From Roseovarius gahaiensis (GTDB lineage: Bacteria > Pseudomonadota > Alphaproteobacteria > Rhodobacterales > Rhodobacteraceae), in the NCBI RefSeq assembly GCF_011601345.1, contig NZ_JAAORB010000006.1, forward strand, positions 51,630 to 115,629: a DNA stretch of 64,000 nt, in the 5' to 3' direction. Shown here one piece after another: positions 44,940 to 54,366 of the stretch; the stretch's first letter is position 1, and each line of letters starts with the position of its first letter. The notes below the pieces were generated by a model. That model was not told the DNA's origin, did not search any database, and worked only from the letters and a program-made list of their open reading frames with translations. The position numbers and the translations under genes are program-made.

Positions 44940-46544
44940 ATGACGAACTATTTCAAGCTGATCGTGCTTGGAGTGATCGCGCTTTTGGCGCTGATTGCTG
45001 CAAACTACGCGCGCGATCTGGCCTATCTGGTCAACGCGCTGACGGTCGCGCTGGCCGCGATGGGCCTATTTATCTGGACGCTGCGCCAAACGGACGAGCC
45101 TGTGCCGAATGTCGATTTGTCCGGCCAATACATGGATGGCGTCGTGCGCGCTGGTGTGATCGCCACCGCGCTGTGGGGCGTCGTGGGGTTCATCGCGGGG
45201 ACGTTCATCGCGTTCCAGTTGGCCTTTCCGGTGCTTAATTTCGAATGGGCGCAGGGTTACCTGAACTTTGGTCGTCTGCGGCCCCTTCACACCTCGGCGG
45301 TGATTTTCGCCTTTGGTGGCAACGCCTTGATCGCCACATCGTTCTACGTCGTGCAGCGCACCAGCGCGGCGCGGCTTTGGGGCGGCAATCTGGCGTGGTT
45401 CGTGTTTTGGGGCTATCAGCTTGTGATCGTTCTGGCTGCCACCGGCTATCTGTTGGGTGCGACGCAGTCGAAAGAATACGCGGAACCGGAATGGTATACC
45501 GACTGGTGGCTGACCATCGTCTGGGTCGCTTACCTGGCTGTGTTCCTTGGCACCATCGTCAAGCGCAAAGAGCGTCACATTTACGTCGCCAACTGGTTCT
45601 ATCTGTCCTTTATCATCACCGTTGCGATGCTGCATATCGTCAACAACCTGTCGATCCCGGTGTCGATCTTCGGCTCCAAGTCGGTTCAGGTGTTCTCGGG
45701 CGTGCAGGATGCCATGACGCAGTGGTGGTATGGTCATAACGCCGTGGGCTTCTTCCTGACCGCTGGCTTCCTTGGCATGATGTATTACTTCGTGCCCAAG
45801 CAGGCCGAACGTCCGGTTTATTCCTACAAGCTGTCGATCATCCACTTCTGGGCGCTGATCTTCATTTATATCTGGGCCGGTCCGCACCACCTGCACTACA
45901 CGGCGCTGCCTGACTGGGCGTCGACGCTGGGTATGGTGTTCTCGATCGTGCTGTGGATGCCCTCTTGGGGTGGCATGATCAACGGCCTGATGACCCTGTC
46001 GGGCGCGTGGGACAAGCTGCGCACCGATCCGATCATTCGTATGATGGTGATCTCGATCGGGTTCTACGGCATGTCGACCTTTGAAGGCCCGATGATGTCG
46101 ATCCGCGCGGTGAACTCGCTGTCGCACTACACCGACTGGACCATTGGTCACGTGCACTCGGGGGCCCTTGGCTGGAACGGCATGATCACCTTTGGCGCGC
46201 TTTACTTCCTTGTGCCGCGTCTTTGGAACCGCGAACGCCTGTATTCGCTCTCGATGGTCAGCTGGCACTTCTGGCTCGCCACTATCGGCATCATCCTCTA
46301 CGCCGCCTCCATGTGGGTGACCGGCATCATGGAGGGCCTGATGTGGCGCGAAGTGGACGCCAACGGCTTCTTGGTGAACTCGTTCGCCGATACCGTGGAC
46401 GCAAAGCTGCCGATGTATGTCGTGCGTGCCTTGGGCGGGGTTCTGTATATCACCGGCGCAGTCATCATGTGCTATAATCTTTACATGACCGTCAGACGGA
46501 GCCCGGCTGTCAAAGCCAGCAACTCCGTTGTCCCGGCCGAATAA
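44940..46544 (+). CDS. ccoN: cbb3-type cytochrome c oxidase subunit I
   Basis: A 534-aa membrane protein with about twelve helices. The haem b and CuB ligands are visible: [27 protein letters not shown] (His), [16 protein letters not shown] (His pair) and [14 protein letters not shown] (two His). It is the catalytic subunit of the high-affinity cbb3 oxidase, reducing oxygen to water and pumping protons in the inner membrane. The ATG at 44940 fits the family start MTNYFKL. The other subunit genes follow at short spacing. Confidence 0.95.
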   Translation: MTNYFKLIVLGVIALLALIAANYARDLAYLVNALTVALAAMGLFIWTLRQTDEPVPNVDLSGQYMDGVVRAGVIATALWGVVGFIAGTFIAFQLAFPVLNFEWAQGYLNFGRLRPLHTSAVIFAFGGNALIATSFYVVQRTSAARLWGGNLAWFVFWGYQLVIVLAATGYLLGATQSKEYAEPEWYTDWWLTIVWVAYLAVFLGTIVKRKERHIYVANWFYLSFIITVAMLHIVNNLSIPVSIFGSKSVQVFSGVQDAMTQWWYGHNAVGFFLTAGFLGMMYYFVPKQAERPVYSYKLSIIHFWALIFIYIWAGPHHLHYTALPDWASTLGMVFSIVLWMPSWGGMINGLMTLSGAWDKLRTDPIIRMMVISIGFYGMSTFEGPMMSIRAVNSLSHYTDWTIGHVHSGALGWNGMITFGALYFLVPRLWNRERLYSLSMVSWHFWLATIGIILYAASMWVTGIMEGLMWREVDANGFLVNSFADTVDAKLPMYVVRALGGVLYITGAVIMCYNLYMTVRRSPAVKASNSVVPAE

Positions 46545-46559
46545 GAAAGGGACTGACCC

Positions 46560-47288
46560 ATGGGAATTCTCGACAAACACAAGATCCTTGAGAAGAACAT
46601 CACGCTTCTTTCGATCTTTGCCTTCTTGGTCGTGACCATTGGCGGCATCGTTCAGATCGCACCGCTGTTCTGGCTGGAAAACACCATCGAGGATGTAGAG
46701 GGCATGCGCCCCTACACCCCGCTGGAACTGGCCGGGCGTGACATCTATGTGCGCGAGGGCTGCTATGTCTGCCACAGCCAGATGATCCGCCCGATGCGCG
46801 ACGAGGTCGAACGCTATGGCCATTACAGCCTTGCGGCGGAATCGCAGTATGACCACCCGTTCCAGTGGGGCTCCAAGCGGACAGGGCCTGACCTTGCCCG
46901 CGTCGGGGGCCGATACTCGGACGAGTGGCATGTGGATCACCTGCGCGACCCGCAAAGCGTGGTGCCGGAATCGGTGATGCCGAAATACGGCTTCCTCGAA
47001 GATCGGTTGATCGACGGTGAATATATCGATGATCTGCTCAAGACGCATCGTCTGGTCGGTGTGCCTTACACGGAAGAGATGATCGAAAACGCGCAGGCCG
47101 ATTTTCAGGTGCAAACCGATCCGTTCGGCGACATTGACGGTCTGTTGGAGCGGTATGGCGAAAACGTCAACGTGCGCAATTTCGACGGTCAGGCCGGTAT
47201 CTCTGAGGCCGATGCACTGATCGCGTATCTGCAAATGCTGGGCACGCTGGTTGATTTTTCAACCTTCACGCCTGTGGCCAGCCGGTAA
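46560..47288 (+). CDS. ccoO: cbb3-type cytochrome c oxidase subunit II
   Basis: A 242-aa mono-haem cytochrome c anchored by one N-terminal helix (~16-38). The haem motif is CYVCH (Cys68, Cys71, His72) in [28 protein letters not shown] follows, and the axial Met lies in [11 protein letters not shown]. It passes electrons from CcoP or soluble cytochrome to CcoN. It starts 15 bases after ccoN with AGAAAGGGA upstream. Confidence 0.95.
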   Translation: MGILDKHKILEKNITLLSIFAFLVVTIGGIVQIAPLFWLENTIEDVEGMRPYTPLELAGRDIYVREGCYVCHSQMIRPMRDEVERYGHYSLAAESQYDHPFQWGSKRTGPDLARVGGRYSDEWHVDHLRDPQSVVPESVMPKYGFLEDRLIDGEYIDDLLKTHRLVGVPYTEEMIENAQADFQVQTDPFGDIDGLLERYGENVNVRNFDGQAGISEADALIAYLQMLGTLVDFSTFTPVASR

Positions 47289-47300
47289 AGGAGCAGTCCA

Positions 47301-47495
47301 ATGGAAACCTATTCCTTTCTCCGTGAATTCGCAGATAGCTGGATGCTGTTGTTCCTGTTCTTGTTCTTCATCGGTGTGGTGATCTGGGTCTTCCGGCCCG
47401 GATCCACCAAGACCTACGAAGATCCGTCAGGCATCCCCTTCCGGCACGAAGACAAGCCCGCCCGCGAGGGCGAGGCCGACGCCAAGGAGGCGTGA
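47301..47495 (+). CDS. ccoQ: cbb3-type oxidase small subunit
   Basis: A 64-aa protein with one membrane helix (~13-32, WMLLFLFLFFIGVVIWVFRP) and a short charged C-terminal tail. It matches CcoQ, which stabilises the oxidase and, in Rhodobacter, relays signal to the Prr system (family knowledge). Its end overlaps the ribosome site of ccoP. Confidence 0.93.
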   Translation: METYSFLREFADSWMLLFLFLFFIGVVIWVFRPGSTKTYEDPSGIPFRHEDKPAREGEADAKEA

Positions 47496-47500
47496 ACGAC

Positions 47501-48370
47501 ATGGCTAAGAAACCGAACAAGAAACACGAGGTCGAGACGACTGGCCACCAGTGGGACGGCATCGAAGAGTATAACAACCCCTTGCCGCGGTGGTGGCTGT
47601 GGGTTTTCTACGCCACGATCGTTTGGGCCATCTGGTATAGCATTGCCTATCCGGCGTGGCCGATGATCTCGGGCGCGACCAAAGGCTACCTTGGCTGGTC
47701 AACACGTGAGAACGTGGCACAGGACATCGCCGCCGCAGAAGCCGCCAACGCCGAGATCAACTCACAGCTTGCCTCGGTCGAGCTGGCGTCGATCGCGGAT
47801 GATCCTGAATTGTCGGGCTACGCCAGTTCGGCAGGCGCCGCCGTCTATAAAACATGGTGCGCTCAGTGCCACGGGTCGGGGGCTGCGGGGGCCAAAGGCT
47901 ATCCGAACCTGCAGGACGATGCGTGGCTGTGGGGTGGTACGATCGACGATATCCACTACACGATCGCCCACGGCATCCGGAACGAGCAAGACCCGGACGC
48001 GCGGTATTCCGAAATGCCCGCCTTCGCCGATCTTCTTGCGGAAGAAGAGGTTGAACAGGTTGTGAACTATGTCATGTCCTTGTCGCCCGCTTACGATCCG
48101 CAAGATGCCTCGTTGGTCGAGGCTGGCGCCGAAGTGTTCGATATCAACTGCTCGGCCTGTCACGGCGCTGATGGCAAAGGGGATATTTACCAAGGTGCGC
48201 CCAATCTGACCGATGCGATTTGGCTGTATGGCGGTGACTACGAAACCGTCAAGGAAACGGTCATGAACTCGCGCTTTGGTGTCATGCCCCCGATGGGCGG
48301 TGCCCAGTTGTCTGAGGCTGAAATCCGCGCCGTTGCCACGTATGTGCACCAGCTGGGTGGCGGCGAATAA
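47501..48370 (+). CDS. ccoP: cbb3-type cytochrome c oxidase subunit III (di-haem)
   Basis: A 289-aa protein. One N-terminal helix (~31-52) anchors it; two class I haem domains follow, with CAQCH (Cys120, Cys123, His124) and CSACH (Cys217, Cys220, His221), and Met ligands in SEMPAF and VMPPMGG. It accepts electrons from the bc1 complex or cytochrome c. The ATG at 47501 lies ten bases after GGAGG; a GTG at 47492 is a weaker alternative. Two hairpins follow. Confidence 0.94.
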   Translation: MAKKPNKKHEVETTGHQWDGIEEYNNPLPRWWLWVFYATIVWAIWYSIAYPAWPMISGATKGYLGWSTRENVAQDIAAAEAANAEINSQLASVELASIADDPELSGYASSAGAAVYKTWCAQCHGSGAAGAKGYPNLQDDAWLWGGTIDDIHYTIAHGIRNEQDPDARYSEMPAFADLLAEEEVEQVVNYVMSLSPAYDPQDASLVEAGAEVFDINCSACHGADGKGDIYQGAPNLTDAIWLYGGDYETVKETVMNSRFGVMPPMGGAQLSEAEIRAVATYVHQLGGGE

Positions 48371-48393
48371 CCCGCCCCCTTGCATAAAAGAAT

Positions 48394-48421
48394 ACCCGCG
48401 GGCGGCACGCCGCCTGCGGGT
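48394..48421 (+). terminator. Terminator after ccoP
   Basis: A 12-bp stem (ACCCGCGGGCGG with CCGCCTGCGGGT, one G-U pair) around a four-base loop, 24 bases past the stop codon. Confidence 0.8.
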
Positions 48422-48423
48422 TC

Positions 48424-48472
48424 GGCACCGGCCCTTCCGTCCTGTTCGCGCGTTTCCTGGAAGGCCGGTGCC
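48424..48472 (+). terminator. Second hairpin in tandem after ccoP
   Basis: GGCACCGGCC and TTCC (48424-48438, one extra C) pair with GGAAGGCCGGTGCC (48459-48472), directly after the first terminator. ACTTTATCC follows. The double structure separates ccoNOQP from ccoGHIS. Confidence 0.65.
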
Positions 48473-48607
48473 ACTTTATCCGCGAAATAACGGCCTGCTG
48501 TCAACGCCGGCGTGCTTTTTCAAAATTATCCAAGGCAGGGCGGATGTCCTGCGGCGGCAGGCCGCGCTTGTATCTGGCTCTAAATAGATCAGTTTAAGAC
48601 TCAGAAT

Positions 48608-48621
48608 TTGATGCAGGTCAA
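48608..48621. promoter_or_regulatory. Near-consensus FNR box for ccoGHIS
   Basis: TTGATGCAGGTCAA differs from the FNR consensus in one base of the right half (GTCAA for ATCAA). At -41.5 it predicts a transcript start near 48656, 31 bases before the proposed ccoG start. Confidence 0.75.
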
Positions 48622-48686
48622 GGCTGGACCGGCTGGCACCTGAAACAACACGCTGGAACAACAACGCGCATACCGGAGTGATTCCG

Positions 48687-50120
48687 TTGTCTGATACCCA
48701 ACCCGAAGCCCCCAGTCTTTACGCCGCGCGGGAACCTATTTTCCCCAAGAAAGTGTATGGTAATTTCCGCAACCTGAAATGGGTGATCATGATCATCACC
48801 CTGGGGATTTATTATGTCACGCCGTGGATTCGCTGGGATCGTGGGCCAAACCTGCCCGATCAGGCCGTGCTTTTGGACTTGGGCAGCCGCCGGTTTTTCT
48901 TTTTCTGGATCGAGATTTGGCCGCATGAGTTTTATTTCGTTGCGGGCCTTCTTGTTATGGCCGGGTTGGGGCTGTTTTTGTTCACCTCGGCCCTTGGGCG
49001 CGTCTGGTGTGGCTATGCCTGTCCGCAAACCGTTTGGACCGATCTGTTCATTTTGGTCGAACGCTGGATCGAAGGCGACCGCAATGCGCGCCTGCGCCTG
49101 CACCGCCAGAAGAAAATGGATTTCCGCAAGGCGCGTCTGCGCCTCACGAAATGGGTGTCGTGGTTGCTGATTGCGGTCGCGACAGGCGGGGCGTGGGTGT
49201 TTTACTTTACCGATGCGCCGACCCTGTTGGTTGATCTGTTCACGCTCAATGCGCATCCGATTGCCTACACCACAATTGGCGTTCTGACGGCCACAACCTT
49301 TGTGTTTGGTGGCTTCGCGCGCGAACAGATTTGCATCTATGCCTGTCCTTGGCCGCGCATTCAGGCGGCCATGATGGACGAAGACACCCTGACCGTGGGC
49401 TACCGCGAATGGCGCGGCGAACCGCGGAAAAACTCGGACGAGGTGAAGGCCGGTGAAGAACAGGGCGATTGCATTGATTGCATGGCCTGCGTCAATGTCT
49501 GCCCTGTGGGCATCGACATTCGCGATGGTCAGCAAATGGAATGCATCACCTGTGCGCTGTGCATCGACGCCTGCGATGAGGTCATGGACAAAATTGGCAA
49601 ACCGCGCGGCCTGATTGATTATATGGCGCTGACCGATGAACAAAATGAACGCGCGGGCCACGCGCCCAAGCCGATCATCAAACATGTCCTGCGCCCGCGC
49701 ACGGTTCTTTATACTGCGCTATGGTCGCTTGTTGGCGTGTTGCTGGTGTTTGCCCTGTTTATCCGCTCGGATATTGATATGACGGTCGCGCCGGTGCGCA
49801 ATCCGACCTTTGTTACCCTGTCCGATGGCACGATCCGCAATGTTTACGAGGTGCGTTTGCGCAACAAGCACGGCGATGACCGCCCATTCCGCATGACTGT
49901 CAGTGGCGACCCCGCGATCCGTATTCAGCTTGAAGGTACGCCTTACGGCACCGTCACGGTTCCGGCCGACTCGACCTATCTGCAACGGGTTTACCTGATG
50001 GCGCCGCCCGGTTCGGACGCGGCACGTGACGAACGCACCGACGTGCGCCTGTGGGTCGAAGACACGTCGAACGGTGAGCGCACCTATGAAGACACGTTCT
50101 TTAATGGAAGGGCCAACTGA
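48687..50120 (+). CDS. ccoG: cbb3 oxidase assembly/copper protein CcoG
   Basis: A 477-aa inner-membrane iron-sulfur protein. It has the ferredoxin-like cysteine groups CGYACPQTVW, CIYACPWPRIQAAM and CIDCMACVNVCPVGID with CITCALCIDAC, about five membrane helices and a C-terminal Ig-like periplasmic domain (~360-475). CcoG is a cupric reductase for copper delivery to CcoN (literature knowledge). The start is proposed as TTG at 48687: GGAG at 48675-48678 is eight bases before it, whereas the GTG at 48678 overlaps that ribosome site. Confidence 0.9.
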   Translation: MSDTQPEAPSLYAAREPIFPKKVYGNFRNLKWVIMIITLGIYYVTPWIRWDRGPNLPDQAVLLDLGSRRFFFFWIEIWPHEFYFVAGLLVMAGLGLFLFTSALGRVWCGYACPQTVWTDLFILVERWIEGDRNARLRLHRQKKMDFRKARLRLTKWVSWLLIAVATGGAWVFYFTDAPTLLVDLFTLNAHPIAYTTIGVLTATTFVFGGFAREQICIYACPWPRIQAAMMDEDTLTVGYREWRGEPRKNSDEVKAGEEQGDCIDCMACVNVCPVGIDIRDGQQMECITCALCIDACDEVMDKIGKPRGLIDYMALTDEQNERAGHAPKPIIKHVLRPRTVLYTALWSLVGVLLVFALFIRSDIDMTVAPVRNPTFVTLSDGTIRNVYEVRLRNKHGDDRPFRMTVSGDPAIRIQLEGTPYGTVTVPADSTYLQRVYLMAPPGSDAARDERTDVRLWVEDTSNGERTYEDTFFNGRAN

Positions 50121-50575
50121 TGGCAGAACGCAAGATCACTGGTAAACATGTCCTGTTCATTTTCGTTGGGGCTTTCGGGATCATCATCTCGGTCAATCTT
50201 TTGCTGGCCTATTCCGCTGTGAAAACCTTTCCGGGGCTTGAGGTGCGTAACTCGTATATTGCCAGCCAGACTTTCGATGATCGCAAAGCCGCGCAAGAGG
50301 CGTTGGGCTGGACAATCGACGCGCGGCATCAGGATGGCCGTCTGACCCTGTCAATCACCGACGAGGCCGGGCAGCCCGTGGCCGTCAAGATGCTGGATGC
50401 CACCGTGGGCCGCGCCACTCATGTGGCGGATGATGTGACCCCCGATTTCCAGTTTGACGGATCGGCCTATGTGGCCGACGTGCCTTTGGGGGATGGGAAT
50501 TGGAATATCCGGATGACGGCCCTTGCCTTTGACGGGACCGAGTTTCAACAGCGGGTCGTTTTGATCAAGGATTAA
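50120..50575 (+). CDS. ccoH: cbb3 oxidase assembly protein CcoH (FixH family)
   Basis: A 151-aa protein with one N-terminal helix (~9-31, GKHVLFIFVGAFGIIISVNL) and a periplasmic beta-rich domain, matching FixH. It supports late assembly of cbb3 oxidase. Its ATG shares a base with the ccoG stop (TGATG), and ccoI starts 5 bases after its stop. Confidence 0.9.
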   Translation: MAERKITGKHVLFIFVGAFGIIISVNLLLAYSAVKTFPGLEVRNSYIASQTFDDRKAAQEALGWTIDARHQDGRLTLSITDEAGQPVAVKMLDATVGRATHVADDVTPDFQFDGSAYVADVPLGDGNWNIRMTALAFDGTEFQQRVVLIKD

Positions 50576-50580
50576 GGCCA

Positions 50581-52770
50581 ATGACAGCCAATATGCGCCC
50601 TACGCCTTCGGCGTGCCCCGCTTGCGTTGCTGCCCCGGCGGCGGAACAATTGGCCAAGATGCAGCCCCACGATCCGGCGCAGATTGCGCTGTCCTTGCCG
50701 ACGATCCACTGTTCGGCCTGTATCACCAAGATCGAAAAGGCGCTGGATGCGCATCCTCAGGTCAAATCGGCCCGTGTCAACCTGACCCTGAAACGCGCCA
50801 GCATAGAGGCCGAGCCCGAAGTTACCGCTCAGGACATGAAAGAACTGGTCGAGGGCTTGGGGTTTGAGGCGCACGAGCTGGACGCGGGCACCCTGAACGC
50901 CACCGCCAATGACCGTGCCGGGCGCGAATTGCTGATGCGGCTGGCCGTGGCGGGCTTTGCCAGCATGAACGTCATGCTTTTGTCGGTGTCGGTCTGGTCC
51001 GGCGCGGCGGATGCCACGCGCGATATGTTCCATTGGATTTCCGCGGCCATTGCCCTGCCGACGATCGCCTTTTCCGGTCAGCCTTTCTTTCGCAACGCCT
51101 GGGCAGCACTGTCGAACAAACAGCTGAACATGGACGTGCCGATCACGCTGGCGATCCTGCTGGCCATCGTCACCTCGCTTTGGGAAACGTCGCTGTCGGG
51201 GGAACATGCCTATTTTGATGCCGCACTTGCGCTGACATTCTTTCTGCTGGCAGGCCGCTACCTTGATCACCGGACCCGTGCAATCGCGCGATCTGCGGCC
51301 GAGGAACTGACCGCGCTGGAAGTGCCGCGCGCCACCCGCCTGACCGATACGGGCGACGAGGAAACCGTGAACGTGGCACAACTGGCCTTGGGCGACCTGA
51401 TTTTGGTGCGCCCCGGTGGGCGGATGCCGGTGGACGGGGAAATCGCCCAAGGCACCTCGGAAATCGACCGCTCGTTGCTGACGGGTGAAACCCTGCCCGT
51501 CTTTGCCAGCGAAGGGCAGAGCGTTTCCGCGGGGGAGGTCAACCTGACAGGCCCGCTGACCATCCGCGCCACCGCTGTCGGCTCCGATACATCGTTGCAC
51601 CAGATGGCGGATCTTGTGGCCATCGCCGAATCCGGGCGGTCGCGCTACACATCGCTGGCTGACAAGGCGGCGAAACTTTACGCGCCGGGGGTGCATATCC
51701 TGTCGGCCTTGGCCTTTGTCGGCTGGTATCTTTACACTTTTGATCTGCGCACTGCGCTGAACGTCGCCGCCGCTGTGCTGATCATCACCTGTCCTTGTGC
51801 GCTTGGTCTGGCTGTGCCCGCCGTGACCACGGCAGCCAGCGGGCGATTGTTCCGCAAGGGGATGCTGATCAAGCATGAAACCGCGCTGGAACGTCTGGCG
51901 CAGGTCGATACCGTTGTGTTCGATAAAACCGGCACGCTGACCGCCGGAACACCCGAATTGACCAACTTTGATCAATTGCCGCGTGGTGATGTCGAACTGG
52001 CCTTGGCGTTGGCGCAAGGCTCGTCGCACCCGCTGGCGCAGGCCATCACCCGCGCCGCGCGCGAGGCCGGGATCGCGCCCGCGCAAGTCACTGACGTGAC
52101 CGAGGTGCCGGGCTACGGCACCAAAGCCCAATTGAACGGCCAAGAGGTCCGTCTTGGCCGCGCCAGTTGGACGGGTGCGCAGGGCCGCGCGGAAACCGCC
52201 ACCTTCTTGCAAAAAGGCGATACCGCGCCCGTGGCCTTTGTCTTTGCTGACCGTCTGCGCGACGGTGCCGCCGAGGCGGTTCAGGCGCTGAAGGAGGCAG
52301 GCAAAACCGTTTACCTGATGTCGGGCGACACCACCCCGGCGGTCGAGGCGCTGGCCAACCGCCTTGGCATTACCCGCTGGCTGGCCGAGGCATTGCCCGC
52401 CGACAAATCCAGCCGCATTCAGGCGCTTACCGATGAGGGCGCCAAAGTGCTGATGGTCGGCGATGGCTTGAACGACACCGCCGCATTGGCTGCTGCGCAT
52501 GTCTCGATTTCGCCGGCGACGGCGCTGGATGCGGCGCGCGTGGCCTCCGATATCGTGCTTTTGGGCGGTGATCTGTCGCCAATCGCATCGGCCTGCGCCA
52601 CCGCTCGCTCGGCCACCCGGCGTATCCGGGAAAATTTCCGCATCGCCACGGTCTATAACGTGATTGCGGTGCCTTTGGCGGTGGCGGGGCTTTGCTCGCC
52701 TTTGATCGCGGCCTTGGCCATGTCGGCCAGTTCGATTACGGTGTCCCTGAATGCACTTCGCCTAAGGTGA
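50581..52770 (+). CDS. ccoI: Copper-transporting P-type ATPase for cbb3 oxidase (CcoI/FixI)
   Basis: A 729-aa P1B-type ATPase. An N-terminal heavy-metal domain has CSACITKIEKAL preceded by an extra CPACVAA pair. The membrane part contains the ion motif TCPCALGLA; the phosphorylation site is DKTGTLT, and the nucleotide domain ends with GDGLNDTAAL. It moves Cu(I) to the periplasm for CuB insertion (CopA2-type role). Encoded between ccoH and ccoS. Confidence 0.94.
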   Translation: MTANMRPTPSACPACVAAPAAEQLAKMQPHDPAQIALSLPTIHCSACITKIEKALDAHPQVKSARVNLTLKRASIEAEPEVTAQDMKELVEGLGFEAHELDAGTLNATANDRAGRELLMRLAVAGFASMNVMLLSVSVWSGAADATRDMFHWISAAIALPTIAFSGQPFFRNAWAALSNKQLNMDVPITLAILLAIVTSLWETSLSGEHAYFDAALALTFFLLAGRYLDHRTRAIARSAAEELTALEVPRATRLTDTGDEETVNVAQLALGDLILVRPGGRMPVDGEIAQGTSEIDRSLLTGETLPVFASEGQSVSAGEVNLTGPLTIRATAVGSDTSLHQMADLVAIAESGRSRYTSLADKAAKLYAPGVHILSALAFVGWYLYTFDLRTALNVAAAVLIITCPCALGLAVPAVTTAASGRLFRKGMLIKHETALERLAQVDTVVFDKTGTLTAGTPELTNFDQLPRGDVELALALAQGSSHPLAQAITRAAREAGIAPAQVTDVTEVPGYGTKAQLNGQEVRLGRASWTGAQGRAETATFLQKGDTAPVAFVFADRLRDGAAEAVQALKEAGKTVYLMSGDTTPAVEALANRLGITRWLAEALPADKSSRIQALTDEGAKVLMVGDGLNDTAALAAAHVSISPATALDAARVASDIVLLGGDLSPIASACATARSATRRIRENFRIATVYNVIAVPLAVAGLCSPLIAALAMSASSITVSLNALRLR

Positions 52771-52774
52771 CCCC

Positions 52775-52933
52775 ATGACCATCCTTGCCTACCTGATTCC
52801 CATTTCGCTGTTTTTGGGCGGTGTCGGTCTGGTGTTTTTTGTCTACACGGTGAAATCCAACCAATACGACGATCCCGAAGGCGATGCCCGCCGTATTCTG
52901 AGCGACGAATACGACGACCACCCCAAGCCATAA
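52775..52933 (+). CDS. ccoS: cbb3 oxidase maturation protein CcoS
   Basis: A 52-aa protein with one membrane helix (~3-26, ILAYLIPISLFLGGVGLVFF) followed by the conserved YDDPEGDARRILSDE segment of CcoS. It is needed for cofactor insertion into CcoN (family knowledge). The ATG lies 5 bases after the ccoI stop, with AAGGTGA as ribosome site. It completes ccoGHIS. Confidence 0.9.
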   Translation: MTILAYLIPISLFLGGVGLVFFVYTVKSNQYDDPEGDARRILSDEYDDHPKP

Positions 52934-52948
52934 GGCGCGTGTCGCGGG

Positions 52949-54160
52949 TCATTCAAGTTTGGTGACAACCTCTGCGCTACGCTCTAGCGTGCGATGAACC
53001 GGGCATTTATCAGCGATCTCAAGAAGACGGGCGCACTGCTCTTCGTCCAGATCACCCTTGAGCCGGATCACCCTTGTAAAGCGGTCTGCCTTGGCATTTC
53101 CCTGCGCCGCGGCGTCTTGGGCATGGACCTTGTCGTGGCTGACATCCACGCTGACATGGGTCAGGGGCCAGCCCTTGCGCCGGGCATACATGCGGATGGT
53201 CATCGACGTACAGGCGCCTAAGCCCGCCGATAGAAAGCCATAGGGCGACATGCCACGGTCTGTGCCGCCATAGGCCTCGGGCTCGTCCGCCAGCACGTGA
53301 TGCTTTTCGCCCGCGTTGATATCTTGCAAGAACCCGTCAGGGTCCGCTTCGCTGATCCGCACGATCCCTTCGGGCGCACCGGGTGGCGGGGCCGGGGGAC
53401 GCAGATCAAGATAATGCGCGGCCCATGCGGCAATCACCCCGGCGACATATTCGGCGTCATCGGCGTTGCTGATCAGGTGGTCGGCGTTGTCCAATGTCAC
53501 GAAGCTTTTGGGGTGTTTGGCCGCGCGGAAAATCTCGGACGCGTTATTGATCCCGACAATCGCATCTCGCGGTGCGTGCAGGATCAAAAGTGCGCGATGC
53601 AGCGCCTTGATCTCGTCGGTCAGGCTTTCGGCGTTGACGCTGCGCACGAAATCGCGCCCGATGGTCACGTTGCGCCCACCCAAATCAACCTCGGCCTTAC
53701 CGTTTTGTTCAATGCGATCCAGCGCATCACCAAAATTATGCGTCACATGGCTGGGATCGTAGGGCGCGCCGATTGTCACCACCGCGCGTGCGCTGTCGAT
53801 CTTGCGGGCTGCTGCCAATATAGCCGCCCCGCCCAAAGAATGCCCGATCAACAGCCCCGGTGCCATGCCGCGCGCTTTCAGCGCATCTGCCGCCAATTCG
53901 AGATCATCCACATTGGACACGAACGTGGTATTGGCAAATTCACCGTCGGAATGCCCAAGCCCGGTGAAATCGAACCGCAGCACCGCGATGCCAGCCCCCG
54001 CCAGCCGGGCCGCGATGCGCCGGGCCGCTGGAATGTCCTTGGAGCAGGTAAAGCAATGCGCGAACAGCGCCGTCGCCAGATGGGGGCCTTCGGGCAAATC
54101 CAGCCGCGCTGACAAATCGTCGCCAGCGTGACCCCGGAAGGTAAAGCGTTCAGTTGGCAT
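52949..54160 (-). CDS. Alpha/beta hydrolase fused to an OsmC-like domain
   Basis: A 403-aa fusion. The hydrolase half (~1-255) has the nucleophile elbow LLIGHSLGGAA, LRFDFTGLGHSDG as oxyanion-side segment and DNADHLIS near the catalytic His. The OsmC half (~265-403) holds two thiol-active cysteines, in GACTSMT and CPVHRTL. OsmC proteins reduce organic hydroperoxides; the hydrolase may free the peroxide from an ester. The ATG 54160 lies a few bases after AAAGGACG. Convergent with ccoS. Confidence 0.9.
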   Translation of the reverse strand: MPTERFTFRGHAGDDLSARLDLPEGPHLATALFAHCFTCSKDIPAARRIAARLAGAGIAVLRFDFTGLGHSDGEFANTTFVSNVDDLELAADALKARGMAPGLLIGHSLGGAAILAAARKIDSARAVVTIGAPYDPSHVTHNFGDALDRIEQNGKAEVDLGGRNVTIGRDFVRSVNAESLTDEIKALHRALLILHAPRDAIVGINNASEIFRAAKHPKSFVTLDNADHLISNADDAEYVAGVIAAWAAHYLDLRPPAPPPGAPEGIVRISEADPDGFLQDINAGEKHHVLADEPEAYGGTDRGMSPYGFLSAGLGACTSMTIRMYARRKGWPLTHVSVDVSHDKVHAQDAAAQGNAKADRFTRVIRLKGDLDEEQCARLLEIADKCPVHRTLERSAEVVTKLE

Positions 54161-54313
54161 AAGGCGTCCTTTCTGCACGGGTCTGTGACCAAGCGTAATC
54201 AGCCGGTACGTGGCTTTCCAGCCATGTGTCGGCCCCGTCACGCCAAGGTGATCGTTCTGAAATCATAGATTTTACCGCAAATTGCTTGTAGAATGGGTGC
54301 AGGTTCCAGAAGT

Positions 54314-54325
54314 TTTGTTAACAAA
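54314..54325. promoter_or_regulatory. Palindrome upstream of the diguanylate cyclase gene
   Basis: TTTGTTAACAAA is a perfect 12-bp palindrome 41 bases upstream of the start codon at 54367, a plausible operator. No regulator can be named. Confidence 0.4.
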
Positions 54326-54366
54326 CCGGCGTCATCCTGATCCGACAGGAGTGATGGAACACAGGT

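Noticed and set aside
45066..47234. A 722-codon open frame antisense to ccoN/ccoO
   Set aside because: It mirrors codon bias of the real genes on the other strand, is rich in His/Arg/Gln without any family motif, and overlaps strongly supported oxidase genes.
50572..52500. A 642-codon open frame antisense to ccoI
   Set aside because: Same reason: composition of a GC-rich shadow frame opposite a clear P-type ATPase.
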